Positions 21,870-34,386 of a DNA stretch of 64,000 nucleotides are shown piece after piece; the stretch's first letter is position 1, and each line of letters starts with the position of its first letter. The notes beneath the pieces were generated by a model, which was given only the letters and a program-made list of their open reading frames with translations, searched no databases and was not told the DNA's origin. The translations under genes were made by a program, and so were the position numbers. This DNA comes from Chelonoidis abingdonii (Eukaryota > Chordata > Testudines > Testudinidae). The stretch is from positions 39,041,744 through 39,105,743 of the forward strand of contig NC_133776.1 in NCBI RefSeq assembly GCF_003597395.2. Direction: 5' to 3'.

Positions 21870-23302
21870 GATGCAGGGGTTTGTACAGGAGGAAATATTC
21901 CCTCACTGTTAACCTATAAAACTAAATTGTTCCAAATGAAAATCTCTGCTTCTGTATGTTTTAGTAAGAATGTGAAACATTCTAGGCTGATTTTTTGTGT
22001 GTGGAAATTTATCACTTTAAAGAAACTTGGTAGGTATCTCATGATTTTGTGGTAAAGATCTATGCTAAACTATTTAGAAGATAAAGTTTGCAGCCTTTTC
22101 TAAGAGTTTTTGTTTATTTTTTTCTCTTGAGTTTCAAGGCAGCATTAGCAAATCACCCAAAAACAAACATAAGACCCACCAAACTTCTTGGGTAGAAAGG
22201 AAATGTCTGGTTTCAATAATATGGCATCCTTTGTTATTCTTAGAAATGGGGGATCAGTTACAAAAGCTTGTAATTCCCCAACTCTTAATGGCCAAGAAAA
22301 ACCCCTCGGTAGTTTCTAAACACAAGAGAGCTGGCTTCACACATAGATAAAGACTCAAATGGGTAATGTTAAATTTGTAGGTTCTTATTAGTGCTGTTCC
22401 TCAATCACACTAGGCCAATAAATTCCTTAGAGAGCTCAACCCTTTCATTCCCACAAGGAAAGACTGAAATAAAGCGTTTGGGCCTCCTTAAAAGACCCCA
22501 TTGTTTTAATGAAAGGTGAAAAAGGCTGCAAGAAGTATCCTAGTCATTTTTACTTGTAGGGACTTGCAATGGTTTGCTTTCCTTTGGGAGGTTAATGATA
22601 ACCAACAGACCACACATACTGGTTACAGATAGCTACAAGCTGCTTTTATTGTTTAGTAACAAAAACGGAATTGGAGTTCTCTATACAGTCTCTCTCTCTG
22701 CCTAGGAGTGTCTTCTTGTGGTGCCCGCAAAACTCCCTAAGAACCCTCTTTCCCCATGCCCCCAGATTGCATCTGCCTAGAACTCTGAATGAATATCTAC
22801 CAGTGCTAGAATATATCAGTGGCAATACTTGGACTGCTGCATTGTATTGTTAATCCAGATTGATTAGATTCAGACCCAAGTTGTTAGAACTCCTAGAGAG
22901 TAAAAGGTCTGGGATAGAATAGTAGGGTAGAGATTTATGGTACCTGTTTAATTTTCATCCCTGTTGTACGTAGAGGGCCATGTTGTCAGACAGCCTCTAC
23001 CCGCCTTGTGCAGGCCCCCTTTTGTGTAAATAATATTACATTTGCAAAAGTTGATGTGCATATACACAGAATATGTGTGCGTCCATTTTTTCATGTGAAG
23101 TAACGTGCCCACTTCAGTGCTAACAAAATCAAAGGCTGGGGCTGAAGGTCTTGATTGGGTTCTGCAACAAAACTGTGAAAGAAACCTTTGCCTTGTCTTA
23201 GGCACAGAGGAAGTCCTACAAGCAAGTGGACAAAACTGTATATTCTTATGGAGTTTAGCATTTAAGGGTATGTCAAGGAGTGAGTACAGGGCACGGTAGG
23301 GC
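21870..23302. other. Mostly single-copy-like DNA, nothing recognised
   Basis: No gene or RNA identified. A CT-rich microsatellite-like stretch occurs near 22690. Parts near 22440-22600 look non-repetitive and could be tested for conservation. Confidence 0.45.
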
Positions 23303-23846
23303 TGTCAACCCCCCATCCCACTGAGGCAACAGGAAGGATTGGTGGAACTTGAACCTAGCCTTACAGGGCTCCTAAGCAACCAACAGCCCCGCACTGCTAC
23401 CTAGAAACTTGTAAACTGGTAACTCTCTGCAACCTACAATCTGCAGTGAATGATCATCACAGGAAGTTCTGCCTTGAGTAAGCTGACTGACAGTGGTTTT
23501 AGTGAGCCTTGATTGGCTCCATGACCGTATATAAGCCCATCAACTTACCAGGAAATATCTAGGCAACAATGTGGTTTTTGAGTTTGCTGGTATGCATCTC
23601 TGTTCCTGAATTCCTGTTGTTGACTTTGGTTTTGACTTGGATTTTGACTCTCAGTTGGCCCCTGGAGTCCCAACATGGACCCCAATACCTGGTATTGACC
23701 ATTGGCTGGTTCCTCACTCTGTCTCTGACCCTTGGTTTAACTCCTGACTCTGACTTGACCCTGATACTGGCTCTGACCCCTGGCTTCAGTTCTGGGACAC
23801 CAAGCTCTGGCATTAGTCCTGCCTACCTTTGCCCAGGATCCTGACA
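23303..23846 (+). mobile_element. Possible LTR fragment with TATA box
   Basis: TG at 23303 and CA at 23845-23846 could be LTR ends. A TATATAAG box lies at 23528-23535, and downstream is a degenerate CTGACTCTGACC-like run (23620-23800) that looks like the leader/U5 of some turtle LTR elements. No matching 4-6 bp duplication is visible (AGGGC versus GGCAC). The mirrored frames at 23559-23844 come from the CTGACY repeat. Confidence 0.35.
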
Positions 23847-23954
23847 GGCACTGAAGGAATATAGTTTTTTTAACCTAGCGTAGAGGTGGTTTTGGATATC
23901 AGCAGTATTGTCTCAAAGGATATCTTTACGGAAAAGGAAGCTAGTAAAGGAAGC

Positions 23955-23998
23955 TAGTCTTGTGTCCTATCCACTAGACCATGCTGCCTCTCTGTCTT
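23955..23998 (-). mobile_element. SINE head fragment, minus strand
   Basis: 'tgtcctatccactagaccat' followed by 'gctgcctct' is the reverse of the tRNA-derived SINE head ('gcatggtctagtggatagg'). The rest of the element is not visible. Confidence 0.65.
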
Positions 23999-25799
23999 GG
24001 AAGAACACGTGTGGATGACCAGAAACACATTCTCTATAGTTCTGAGGGGGACATACTCGAATTGCAGCGCAGCAGTGAGCAAAGTGTTGGTGTGATTGCC
24101 TTCCTCCTTTTTTTACCGTAACTTCTTGCTTCAGTTTTGGAAAACCAGACCCCATGAGTGTATGCTTAAATATCAGTATCCTACTGCTGAACATCAGCTA
24201 CCAAACTGAAGTGTGGAGCATAATCTCTGCTATTCCAGTGGGTTTTTTGGAAATACAAGCAAGATGTTTCTCCTCTTCTCTGAGTAGTTGTGTAGAAGTC
24301 TGAAAAGGCTACCTTTGACCTAAACAGAGTTTAGAACTGATAGAAGGGGAGGGAGAATACCTGCTTGTCCTGAAGGCAGAAATCTTGAGCTAAATATATC
24401 CTGACGGAATGGAGCTGGAAAAGGAGCAGAGTGAACGGAGAGCAAAGGAAAGGAATTAACCATGTAGCTACCAAAGGAGGGTTTCATGATGAAAGCAAGT
24501 GGAGGGAATATGAAGCAGTACAGTCCATAGCTCTGATTGTGGTAAGTTGGCTCAACAGAAAGAGCCTATTTATGGGAACATTTTGGAGGGTTTCAGGGGA
24601 AACATCCTGCCTATAAGAAGGATGAATGAAAACATTCCCCTTTTGAAAGAAAAATCAGGAGGGGCATACAAGCCAGAAAGCAAGAGAACTGGTTTCAATA
24701 GTATTTTTCACTTGATTTTGAGACGAAAATATAAAATTATTGCTTCTCTAGGGCCATACAGAAGACTGGCCACCCTGCACGAATGGACAAGTGGGTGTGT
24801 TTGTCTATGTGGGGGCACAAGGAGACTGCTTTGCCTTTATGTTCACTGAGCAAGGTGTGGCTGTAGCTTTATTCTTTGCACTTGCTCACAAAGCACTATG
24901 AGGGGCTAGCACTGCTAGCTTCCCTGAATTGAGAAGGTTAAGGAGAAGGGATCATGCCTCTACCCTGGCTGATGGAACTGACCATTAAAGCATATAACTG
25001 CTGGCACCCACTCCCACAGCATAGTAAGCCCTGAGATCCCTTGCCTTCAAAAGGAGCAAACGGGGAGTAAGCTTCTATGTGAAATGCATATTGCAAAGTC
25101 ATGGCCCTAGGCCCTAATTTCTCTGTGCCTGTGTTTGCATCTGTAAACAGGACATTGTGCTTTATGGTGGTGCTGGCAGCGTACATTATCAATATCCTGA
25201 AGTTCTCTTAAATCACCTTTTATCCAGTGCTGTCATTGACAAGGGCTCCCAAAGTACAATTATAATTTATGCTTATTGATTATTGGGAGATGAGTGGCCC
25301 TCATGGGAGAGGAAGGTAGGACAAGGGACGCTCTTGGAATAGCTCACTTTGGAGAAGAACTGTAGACTGGAGTCTGGAGCTTGGCTTCATTAATAACTCA
25401 AAGAAGTGGGTAAGTCTGGGAGCTGACTCAGGGTCTCTGTGTTCTGTTGAGGACAGGAAGAATTCAGCCCATCTACTAGTTCTCAAACTTCCTAAATCCA
25501 TAAGTTTGAATCCTGGCAAGATTGACTTGGTATTTTTTCCTTCCAAGTTAGATGCATTGAAAATTGCAGTTTACTGCATGTGGCTTTTTTGAGGTGTGTG
25601 TGTGTATGAAATCATAAAGCTTAGGAGCCTGTCTGCTCTGTAAAGCCATTTAAGATAGCATGGCGCTTCTTGTAAGAACTTTGGTCTGACATCCTTGGCC
25701 AATGTACCCATTGCTGTTGCATATGATGCTTTGCTCCACTTGTCTGCCTGCTGCCCTTTCACTGGAAAAATAATCAGTGTGATTTCCACTCTAGGAGAG
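23999..25799. other. Single-copy-like DNA, nothing recognised
   Basis: No gene or RNA found. A short (GT)n run occurs near 25596-25608. Confidence 0.45.
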
Positions 25800-25866
25800 A
25801 TTTGAAGTAGTTTGTAAAGAGCTTTGGAAGGGACTATATAAATGTAACAGAAATCTAAATAAACTG
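25800..25866 (+). mobile_element. SINE 3' tail fragment
   Basis: 'tttgtaaagagctttggaag' followed by 'gactatataaatgtaac' matches the SINE tail ('tgtaaagcgctttgagat...ctatataagagc'). The head is absent. Confidence 0.6.
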
Positions 25867-28749
25867 AAGGCCTTTTTTAAAAAGTTAGCGAGCATCTCTC
25901 ATTCACTGTGCTTGGGTTAGCTCTTTCTGTCCTGGCATATCTCGAAAATCATAATGACTCTTATTTGGCATTAATGTGGAAGCCATGAGCATTTCTATGG
26001 GACTTTCATTGTCAAATCAGCATTAAAGTGCCATTAAAGTAAAGTGTTACTGTAAGAAGCACTATCTGCCAAACATTTCTCAGAAGAGTACTGGGCTGTA
26101 CAAGATGGGGTAAGTGCTCACCCTTTCCATTTTCATATGAAAGCCTGAGATGAGTCTTCTTATTGATTAGACAAAACAATATAGAATAGATGTGGGGGGA
26201 CAGCGAGCAACACTTTATGACAAGTGGCAAATCATTATATATTAACTTGCTAGTCATTGCACTCCAACAACCAAGATATTCCCTCTTTAGTATTCAAGGG
26301 AACATTCTATGAAACTACTTATGAATTTAGAACACTTACAATATAGTGATGCAAAATGTTCATATTAAACCTGGCAACTCCTGCCTATGCAGCCTCACTA
26401 TACAAGTCTCACATGAGTTTCCAGAGAAATTTTACATGCCATGTCTCTGTGGCAGCATACGTACCTGTAGCTTTCACATAATGAAGACATCCAAGTTCCA
26501 TTTTCAAAAGTCACTTAGGCGGTCAATGGAACTTAGGCTGCTGTGTCACTAAAACAGCTTCAGAATATTTTCCCGTAGGAAGAGAAATGAACTAGAAAGC
26601 AGAGCTAGTTTGGGAACTTTTTGTATAGTGTTTTGTATTGGAAAACACTGACTCATTGAAACTGAAACTTTTTGCCAAAACATCAGTTCTCTCCACATGA
26701 GAGATTGAGAGACACTGCCTCTCAAGAGCCTGTTGGCTATGGAACTTATGAATTTTGCATCTACTTATGTCCACTTCAATTCATTTGACCTACTATGTCA
26801 CTTTAATATTATCCCTGTCTCTTATCCTCAACAGCCCTCTTGACCACCATCTGTTCACAAAGTCAGCTCGAAGTTTAGGAAGTGGTGACAAATTGAAGAA
26901 CCCATGGTGTATTCCAACACTGGATGAACAGGGAGATTTTTTTTTCTCCTCTACCGATTCACCATTTATTCTGCTCTTTAGACAGAGTTTACTGATAGTC
27001 ACCCAAAGTTCATATACACACAAGACAATTGGGTACAACCACATTCTTAGGAGGCTTTTGTGTGATTCAAGCAGGCCTTATGCTTGAGATGAGCAGCCCA
27101 TCAGGGGGTGGTCTATCCAGTGGCAAGCTCCATTCCATTTTTGTCTCACAGTACTTCCTGCTTCTTTCCAGCAAGGCAGAAGTAGTGGAGAAGCATGGAA
27201 TCATCTCTTGCAAGGCCAGTATTACAAAACCTAAAGTCACTTCACAGCCTTCACTACTTACATTTATAAATCACCCAAGATGCCAGCTGAGGAAGATAAG
27301 AAGTTGTATGGGTGGGATAGAAAAAAGAAATGGTATTGCCTATCTGAAGTTTTATAAAATCATCAATCATCACCTCCCTTCCATCATGAGGTTGACTTAA
27401 AAAGCATCAGATTTTTAAAGAAATTATGGTTTTTTTGCCATCCAGTTTGAGCCTTTAGGATGAACTTGAGTGACATTTTCAATCTTTCCTCTGCAGCTAT
27501 GAGAGTTAGAAACTTCTTTGTTTAAATGACAGTGAAAAATCTCTTTTAATCCCATGACTCCAGGAACTGTGGCTTTCAGAAAAACAAATATCATGAAGCA
27601 TTCAATAAAATCATTAATTGGCAACATTGAAAAGGTGGGCCTGGGAACTCCTGGCACGTTCTTAGCACTGTGGCAAGAATAGAAGACAAAAGATCCTCCT
27701 CATGTTTTGAAGGACTTGGGGATTATTTTTCTTCTTTTCTGTCCTAAAAAGAATTTCATTTAATGGTCCTTCTCATGCAAATGTGGCATTCCCAAGGAAG
27801 ATTCATGATTGGATTACATTCCTAGGCATTGTAAATCAGACCTACTAGGAGGGATATGTTGATGGTTTGAAGGGGGTGCAGAGGAAATAAATTAGGAAGT
27901 GAGAAGACCTTGGGCTACAAAGACATAAATACAAAATTTAAACCCATTGGGAAAAAAAGGAAAATGCAAAAATTCAATTTGAAAATATTTACAAAAATAG
28001 AACAAACTTGCTATGCAAGCCTCTTACTAAAGCGATGAAGAACTTTAAACATGGAGCAGCACATAACCGTTAGGGATATTTTTTGATAAATAATGCTCAT
28101 ATTTTTCAAAAAGTGCTACAGAACTATCCAAATGCTTTAGTTTCTCAAGAAAAACAGATCAGAATGCATAAAAAGATATGTTAATAACAGACTAGATTGC
28201 TTGTAGCAATTATTTTTGTAAATAAAAAGCACACATACAGTCTCATTGGCTAGATTGATCTCCTAGAGTTGAGTTCTTTCTTTGGCCTTGACTTTGTCAT
28301 TGGCTCAATTTGGATGTATTCCTTTACTGTAAGCAGCGTGAATGCATACACCCAAACACTCCTCCCTCCACATGATGATTTATTTCTTAACTCATAAAGT
28401 AGAATTTGACTCAGTCCTGGATTGTAAAATTTCCACTAAAGCAGTGATTCACTGCCTGAGCACAATCATTTATTTATATTTTAAATCTCCTTTTTGTAAG
28501 ACAGAAAAGATCAGAAATAAAGTGGGTTTTTTAAAATTATTTTTTTAAAGAAAAATTTCCAGCCTATATAGTTTCAATATTCCAAATTTTTTTTTTCTTA
28601 TATATAGAGTAGAGCTGTGAGAGCTTAGAAAAATGTACCTACCTATCTGATGATTATCTCATGTGTATACACACATGCATAAGAAATGTATATATATTTA
28701 CATGCGTGGATTAACAAAAACTCCAATTCGTAATATCTTTCAAATGTTG
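25867..28749. other. AT-rich DNA, nothing recognised apart from small fragments
   Basis: At 26495-26545 'tccattttcaaaagtcactt' followed by 'aggcggtcaatgg' matches the 'ttttcaaaagtgactta' MITE group. The rest shows no gene, RNA or repeat I can name. Frames near 26755-27400 are short and unconvincing. Confidence 0.45.
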
Positions 28750-28904
28750 TGCTGTTTTTGATTTCACTTACACCAATGCACATCACAAGCAATTCTGCTA
28801 AGGTGAATGGCGTAACAGTTATGCAAGTGGTATAAGAAACCAGAATTGGCAGCTTAGCACTAAAACAAATTTGTTTTAAATTGTATTAGCGGCAGGAGGA
28901 TAAG

Positions 28905-28966
28905 AATATTCTTACTCTCTAAATTGTTCCATTGATTTCAATGGAACTGCTGGAGAAATAAGGACA
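28905..28966. mobile_element. Palindromic MITE fragment, central CATTGATTTCAATG
   Basis: TTCCATTGATTTCAATGGAA is an almost perfect palindrome, extended by inverted 'cttactct' (left) and 'agaaataagg' (right). It is the same group as the copies at 39000 and 56640. Confidence 0.6.
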
Positions 28967-29969
28967 TTTCAAGATGAATAAGAATGGCATAATCTGGACC
29001 ATTTGCTTCAGAGCATTTTTCTTCTTGGGAAGGCTGCCCCTTGATTAATCCACTTCAATCAGAACACATAGATGGAAAGTTAGAGTGGGACTATAAAAAA
29101 AAGTTTAACCTGTAGCTAGCCCATAATTCTGTGAGCCCCATTTCTTGTCCCCTTGCTTCCCTTACTGGTGAGATGGCTTTCTGCCAATCAGCTAAGAAGG
29201 AAAAACCTTTCAAAAATACTTTAAAAGCTGTTATTGTCTAAAGAACAGTGCAACTTCTAAAGGAAGACTTTAAAAGTGCTACAGTTTTGTAATTAAATAA
29301 AAAGTCTTGCTTTTTATCAGGAGGAAGGTCTCTTGTGAATGCTCCATCACTCCCTTTCTTCTTTGTAGCACAGGTTCTCATCCTGAGAAGTGCACGAATC
29401 TAGTCATATTCAGGACCAGAAAAGCGTCTGTAGCTCAATGTCCTCCACCAGGGAAAATTGGCTTTTGGGTAGAGCTGGGTTAAATTTTTTGGTTAAAGCT
29501 CTTTGTGTGTGAAAAGTGCAGATTCAATTACACCAAAACATTTCACCCATTTGTGTCAGTTTCACTGAGTTATTCATGTTATTCAAAACAAGTAGACTTC
29601 TGAAAGTCTGAACATTTAGTTCTGAAAGTGTCAAATAAATGTTTTTGAGTGGATTCAAAATGATTGTTGTTGTTTTCAAAATTTCTATCCATTTTATTAA
29701 AGAAAAAAATCATAAATGCTCAATCAAAATGAAATGTTTTGTTTGAACTGAAACAAATACTTAGTTATTTCAGGATTTCTAGCAAACAGAAAGTCAATTA
29801 TTCATACTGCTGTACTTCTAGGGCCTGAATCCCCACTGCCTTTCATCATTCACACACATAGTGCGTGTAAAATGCTGCCATATCAGAATCTGCACAAGCA
29901 TACATGATTTCACAACATGCATCTTCTTTGCTTTGCATTTCCTCTAACTGCAAACTCAACACAAGAGAC
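28967..29969. other. AT-rich DNA, nothing recognised
   Basis: No gene, RNA or clear repeat apart from a possible short palindromic-MITE edge near 29820. Confidence 0.45.
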
Positions 29970-30170
29970 AGTGTGGTTTTGAAGACTGAGCATAGTAGTG
30001 TGAGTCAGAATTGCTGTCTTTTAATCCTGGCTTTGCCAGACTTGCTGAGTACCATTAGTCATCACTTTAGCTGAGTGGCTCTATCTGTAACATGAGGCAT
30101 CATGTTTGCGTATCACATAGACAGGTGAAAGGATTAACTAAATACTGTGTATGTAATATGTATTGTAACA
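29970..30170 (+). mobile_element. Degraded tRNA-derived SINE
   Basis: 'tcttttaatcctggctttgc' (B-box region), 'agtcatcactttagctgagt' and 'ctctatctgtaacatgaggc' follow the SINE order, with the 'ccatctgtaaaatggg' block diverged. It is older than the copy at 16655. Confidence 0.6.
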
Positions 30171-30549
30171 AATCTGTATCAGCTTAACAATTGTCATTAA
30201 TTACACTGTGCAATGTGGCTACTCAGAACATCATGGTGAAAACAGGGTAGAACCTGTAAAGACCAGGCCCCTGCTGCTTCAGGTGAAGACAAATTAGCTG
30301 TTAGCAGTAAAGAGTCTGACCTGCATGTTTGTCTTTAGCATGAAAAAGGTGTGTTTGTGTTTGACCTTGTGTAAACAAAGTAACTCGTAGTTTTCACACA
30401 GGTTAGCAAGTAAATGCTAAACTCTCCCAAAACATTTACCTCAATCTGCCAACATATGTGAAAACTGCAGCTGCCTGGTCCTTGTTAGGATTTTACCATG
30501 TGTTAGCTCAAATATGGCAAACACCATTTTAACTTGTGTGAACGAACCC

Positions 30550-30705
30550 ACAGGGTTTTGTTCCCAGCTCTAACACTGAGCTACCATGAGCTGGGGCAAG
30601 TCACTTCATTCTCTCATCTTTAGTTTGCCCATCTGTAAAATGGGAGAATATTGAGACTTATCTGCCACTATGACACACACGCTATCTATGGGAGAAAAAT
30701 GGTAA
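30550..30705 (+). mobile_element. tRNA-derived SINE, 5'-truncated
   Basis: 'ttcccagctctaacactgag', 'gagctggggcaagtcacttc' and 'tgcccatctgtaaaatggga' are well-preserved SINE blocks. The tRNA head is missing and the tail fades after 'gagacttatctg'. Confidence 0.8.
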
Positions 30706-31469
30706 GTAATTGGGAAGGTTATTTCTAGAGTCACACTCACCAGTTCATTCAATATTCTTTTTGTGTTATTGGAAGTTTATATGGGATCAGAGGACCAGGA
30801 ATTGTAGGTGACCTTAGAGGGGCTTGTTCAGCTGAAATCAAATCGTTGGTTAAAAAGCTTGCAGCACTAATGATGAGCAAATTTAGTGTCATGTGCTGTC
30901 CTTGATAGTTAACAGTGGGAACTGTGCCATGGTCCAAGAGCATCATATGGCCATTAAGCTAGCTATCAGATTTATAAGCTATTTATCTTTAGCTTGAATC
31001 TTATCAAAAGTGTTGATATGCTCATCTATTGCTCCACACTGAGCACTGGCTAGCCTGCTTTTTCATAACAGTTATTTCCTACCTTAATCCATCGCCTTGC
31101 ATATTATCAGGACAGCTTCCTAGATGTATAGCATGGCTAGTCCAAAGTCAATTCATTGTAGGGTGCTTTCTGGTAACTCTGGGTTCAAAATGAATAACTG
31201 AGATGTTGCTATATACAGAGGGTGCGGTTCACTCCCATGGATTGGGTGGGGGGGCGGGCGGAGGGAGTGTCCACACTGCTTCCCCACTTGCCATTCATTC
31301 CTGTGTAAATTGGCATTGGGGCACCACAGGAGCCTACGTGGAGAATTGCCCGGGGGTATGCTGAATCAGGCCAATCCCCCCACTCTCCCTCCTCAGATAA
31401 TGCAGCCAGCAATAGTCCCACTGGCAGAGGGATGTCTTGCTGTTTGACTTTGAACCACTACACTCTTCC
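30706..31469. other. Unannotated DNA with a G-rich patch
   Basis: No gene seen. A G-rich run at 31240-31267 ('gggtgggggggcgggcggag') stands out from its surroundings. Confidence 0.45.
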
Positions 31470-31610
31470 CCCCAAAGCACCAGACTGGGACTCAGGAGAT
31501 TTGGTTTCTCTTCCCACCTCTGCCACTGGTTTACTGGGTGACCTTTGGTAAGTCAATCTACCGCCCCATGCCTCAGTTTCTCTAGCTAAAGAATGGAGAT
31601 GATAGATTAC
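31470..31610 (+). mobile_element. tRNA-derived SINE, left part, interrupted by CR1
   Basis: 'caccagactgggactcagga', 'cacctctgccactggtttac', 'gtaagtcaatctaccgcccc' and 'tgcctcagtttctctagcta' are consecutive SINE blocks. The element breaks off after 'gatgatagattac', exactly where the CR1 terminal repeats begin, and its tail reappears at 34775. Confidence 0.8.
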
Positions 31611-32722
31611 TCATAGACTCATAGACTCATAGGTCAGAAGGGACCAATATGATCATCTAGTCCTTGATTCACTGCACAAGCAGGCACTCAGAACCCTACC
31701 CATACAATTTTAACTACCCTACCCATGGGACGAGTTATTGAATTCAAATTGTGATTTTGAAGACGTCGAGCTGCCAGGAACACAGGCTAGCAGACCATTG
31801 GCCCATTGTGCAGAGGAAGGCGAAAACCTCAGGCTCTGCAATCCGCCGGAGGAAAAATTCCTTCTCGACCCAATATTGGTATCAGCTAAACCCTGAGCTA
31901 GTGGGCAAAGACTCACCGGACTAGCACCAAGAAGAATTCTCTGCAGTAACATCAGTTCCCGTCGACGGACAATCCAAGCTCCACCAATCACAGACATGAA
32001 GCATACATGCAGAATCAACAACATGATCCAAAGCCAAACTGAAATACTACCAATAAACACCATACAATCCTTACAAATACATATATCAAGATTAATCTAG
32101 AATAAAAGAAAGATAGTAAAAACCACAATTATGCCTGAAGAAATAACGTATCTCACCCCCGACAACGAAGAGCACTTTGCGATTCCAGACAATTCAATTA
32201 ACACATCTACACTCATATGTTAAAGTATCTGTAAGCCAAATGCTAAATTTCGAATGCTCAACTTTCCTAATGTAGAAATCAGTATTCGTATCCATCAGTT
32301 GTCCAGTCCTCGTGCTCATTAGTACTAAACTTATAATAATCTCTCCGTCACTCAGTTAATCCCTCTGATTATATATAGAGCAATGCTATCCTCCCTGGGA
32401 GCCTCCTCTTTGGCCAGGCTAAACAAGCAGACGTCTTTGAGTCTTCCTTTCATAAGGAGATTTCCAATCCTCGGATCTATCCTAGTAGCCGTCTTGACCT
32501 TCGTTTGATTCTATCTTCTTAAACATGGGACCCAGAAATGCACACAATATCCAGGTGGGTCTCACACGCGGTATAAACGGCCACTAACACCTCTCTCTCC
32601 TGCTGAGAAATACCTCGCCTGAATGCATCCTAAACCGATTTGCTTTTAAAGCGCACATATCACTTGGCAGCTCATAGTCATCCTGCTATTCAACCATACC
32701 CCATCCTTCTCTCTCCGTCGCT

Positions 32723-32980
32723 TCAACGATCGGGGGGGGGGGGGGTCGTCCCAACGGCTATATCTAAATCTATTATAATCCTAATGCATGACTCCTTGCA
32801 CTGCACTATTATATTCATCCTATATCTATTACTCCAGTGTTTCAAGGTGGTCAGATTCCTGAATAGTATTCCGTCCGTTCTCCGTGTTGCAATACCACCA
32901 CTTCGTGTTCGCAAACTTTTTCGACACATTCCGCTCTTTGCCAAGGTCAGTAAGCACAAAGTTAAATAGAATCGTCCCAA
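32723..32980 (-). pseudogene. Remnant of CR1 reverse-transcriptase palm region
   Basis: The minus-strand translation retains the texture of the CR1 RT segment that follows the catalytic box ('SGGIATRRTDGILFRNLTTL', 'KHWSNRYRMN'). The stretch at about 32889-32920, where the F-A-D-D catalytic motif should lie, is short by several bases, so the two aspartates are not encoded. The upstream 'PQGSVLG' region at about 32970-33000 is also frame-broken. RT activity is impossible. Confidence 0.7.
32732..32745. repeat. Homopolymer run of 14 G
   Basis: Fourteen consecutive G on the plus strand, within the CR1 body at a place where other CR1 copies have no such run. Could be a real expansion or a sequencing/assembly error. 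Confidence 0.85.
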
Positions 32981-33794
32981 ACCTATCCTTGAGAGCTCAC
33001 TATAACCTCTTCCAGCCTGACATTACTTCATACGCCCTGGAGACTCCCCTAGAGTTCCTTAGTCCTATCCACTTACACATTTATATTCTTCCCACTTTTC
33101 ATTACTAACAGTCCTCATGCGGAACCGTGTCCAAACATAACTAGAAATCGAGGTAAATAGTTACTTGCATATTCTCTTGCTAATAATCCGTCCTCTTCCA
33201 GAGGAAGATCAGGTGGTTGGCACGATCTACTGTTAGTAAAATGCAGTTCAATTTCGTTCCAATTACCATTGACTCATAGTCGCTAAACTACTTTCTCCTT
33301 AAATTTTTTCCACAGACTTACACACAGCAGTCAGCTAACAGCCTATAATGTACGCATCACTTTTATTCTCCTTCTTAAAATAAGGAACGACCGTAGCAAT
33401 CTCCAGTCGTACGGTACAACCCCCGAGTTTACGTGCTTAAAATTCTCGCTAACGGGCTCCAATTTCACGCGCCAGTATCTCTTTAATCCTTGATGAGATT
33501 GCGGCCCTCCGATTTATCCATTAAGTGTCAAGTTTGTGCCTCTTCTCAGATCAGTGGATATCCACCCTCCATCATCATTCCGATTTATCATCCTCATCAT
33601 CCTAACTCTCACAGTCTATTAAGACGAGCAAAATACTTGTTTATATATGGGCGATGCTAGGTATCCTCTAACTCCGTTCCATCTCAGTGTATACGGCCCC
33701 ACTTCTTCTCTTGAGTTATTGCTTATTTATGTGCTGTAGAACCTTTTACATTGGTTTTGATTCCTTTGCAGTCCGTTCTACGCTTTTAGCCTTC

Positions 33795-34022
33795 CTACTT
33801 TATCCCTACATGTTCTGACCTCACTAAGGTAGCTTCCTTGCTAATCCTGCCTTTTCTCCACTCCCTGTAAGCTTTCTGCTTTTTCCTAATCCCCTCTCTG
33901 AGTTGCTTGCTCATCCAGCTTGGCCTAAACTCCTGCCATGGTTTTTTTCCCTTTCTTGGGATGCAGGCTTCCGACAGTTTCCGCAGCTGCGACTTAAAGA
34001 TAATTCCAGGCCTCCTCCGCAT
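33795..34022 (-). pseudogene. CR1 ORF2 linker fragment
   Basis: An open 75-codon stretch on the minus strand with 'KKPWQEFRPSWMSKQLREGI' and 'KKQKAYREWRKGRISKE', which is the region between endonuclease and reverse transcriptase in CR1 ORF2. Better preserved than the RT part, but in isolation from any intact frame. Confidence 0.8.
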
Positions 34023-34155
34023 TTAAATCCACAGTTCCTCCTCCAATCCACTTCCCTAACTAATTTCCTTAACTCTTAAAATTAGCCCTCGAGAAGTCGA
34101 AAACCCTAATCCCCAGATCTACGTTTGTTTGTCCTTCCATCTAATTTGAACTGAA

Positions 34156-34386
34156 TCAGCTATGATCACTCGAACCAAGGTTGTCCCCTACCATCATTTC
34201 TTCTACGAGGTCCTCACTGCTCACCAAAAACAAATCTAAAATGGCATCCCCTCTCGTAGGTACTTCAACTACTTGATGAAGAAATCGATCCGCTATCACA
34301 TCCAGAAAAATCTGACCCCTATTATTCTTGCAAGCACTCGTCCTCCAGTCTATATCCGGGAAGTTGAAGTCTCCATAATCACACAT
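34156..34386 (-). pseudogene. CR1 ORF2 endonuclease (APE-type) C-terminal fragment
   Basis: A 76-codon open stretch with 'GDFNFPDIDW', the conserved G-D-F-N motif of APE-like endonucleases, and 'LDLFLVSSEDLVEEM' followed by 'DNLGSSDHS', whose S-D-H contains the catalytic His. In an active element this domain nicks target DNA to prime reverse transcription. Here the N-terminal half is absent or broken. Confidence 0.85.

Noticed and set aside
23559..23844. Leu/Thr-rich frame resembling a signal-peptide protein
   Set aside because: Produced by a degenerate CTGACTCTGACC repeat; also open on the opposite strand.
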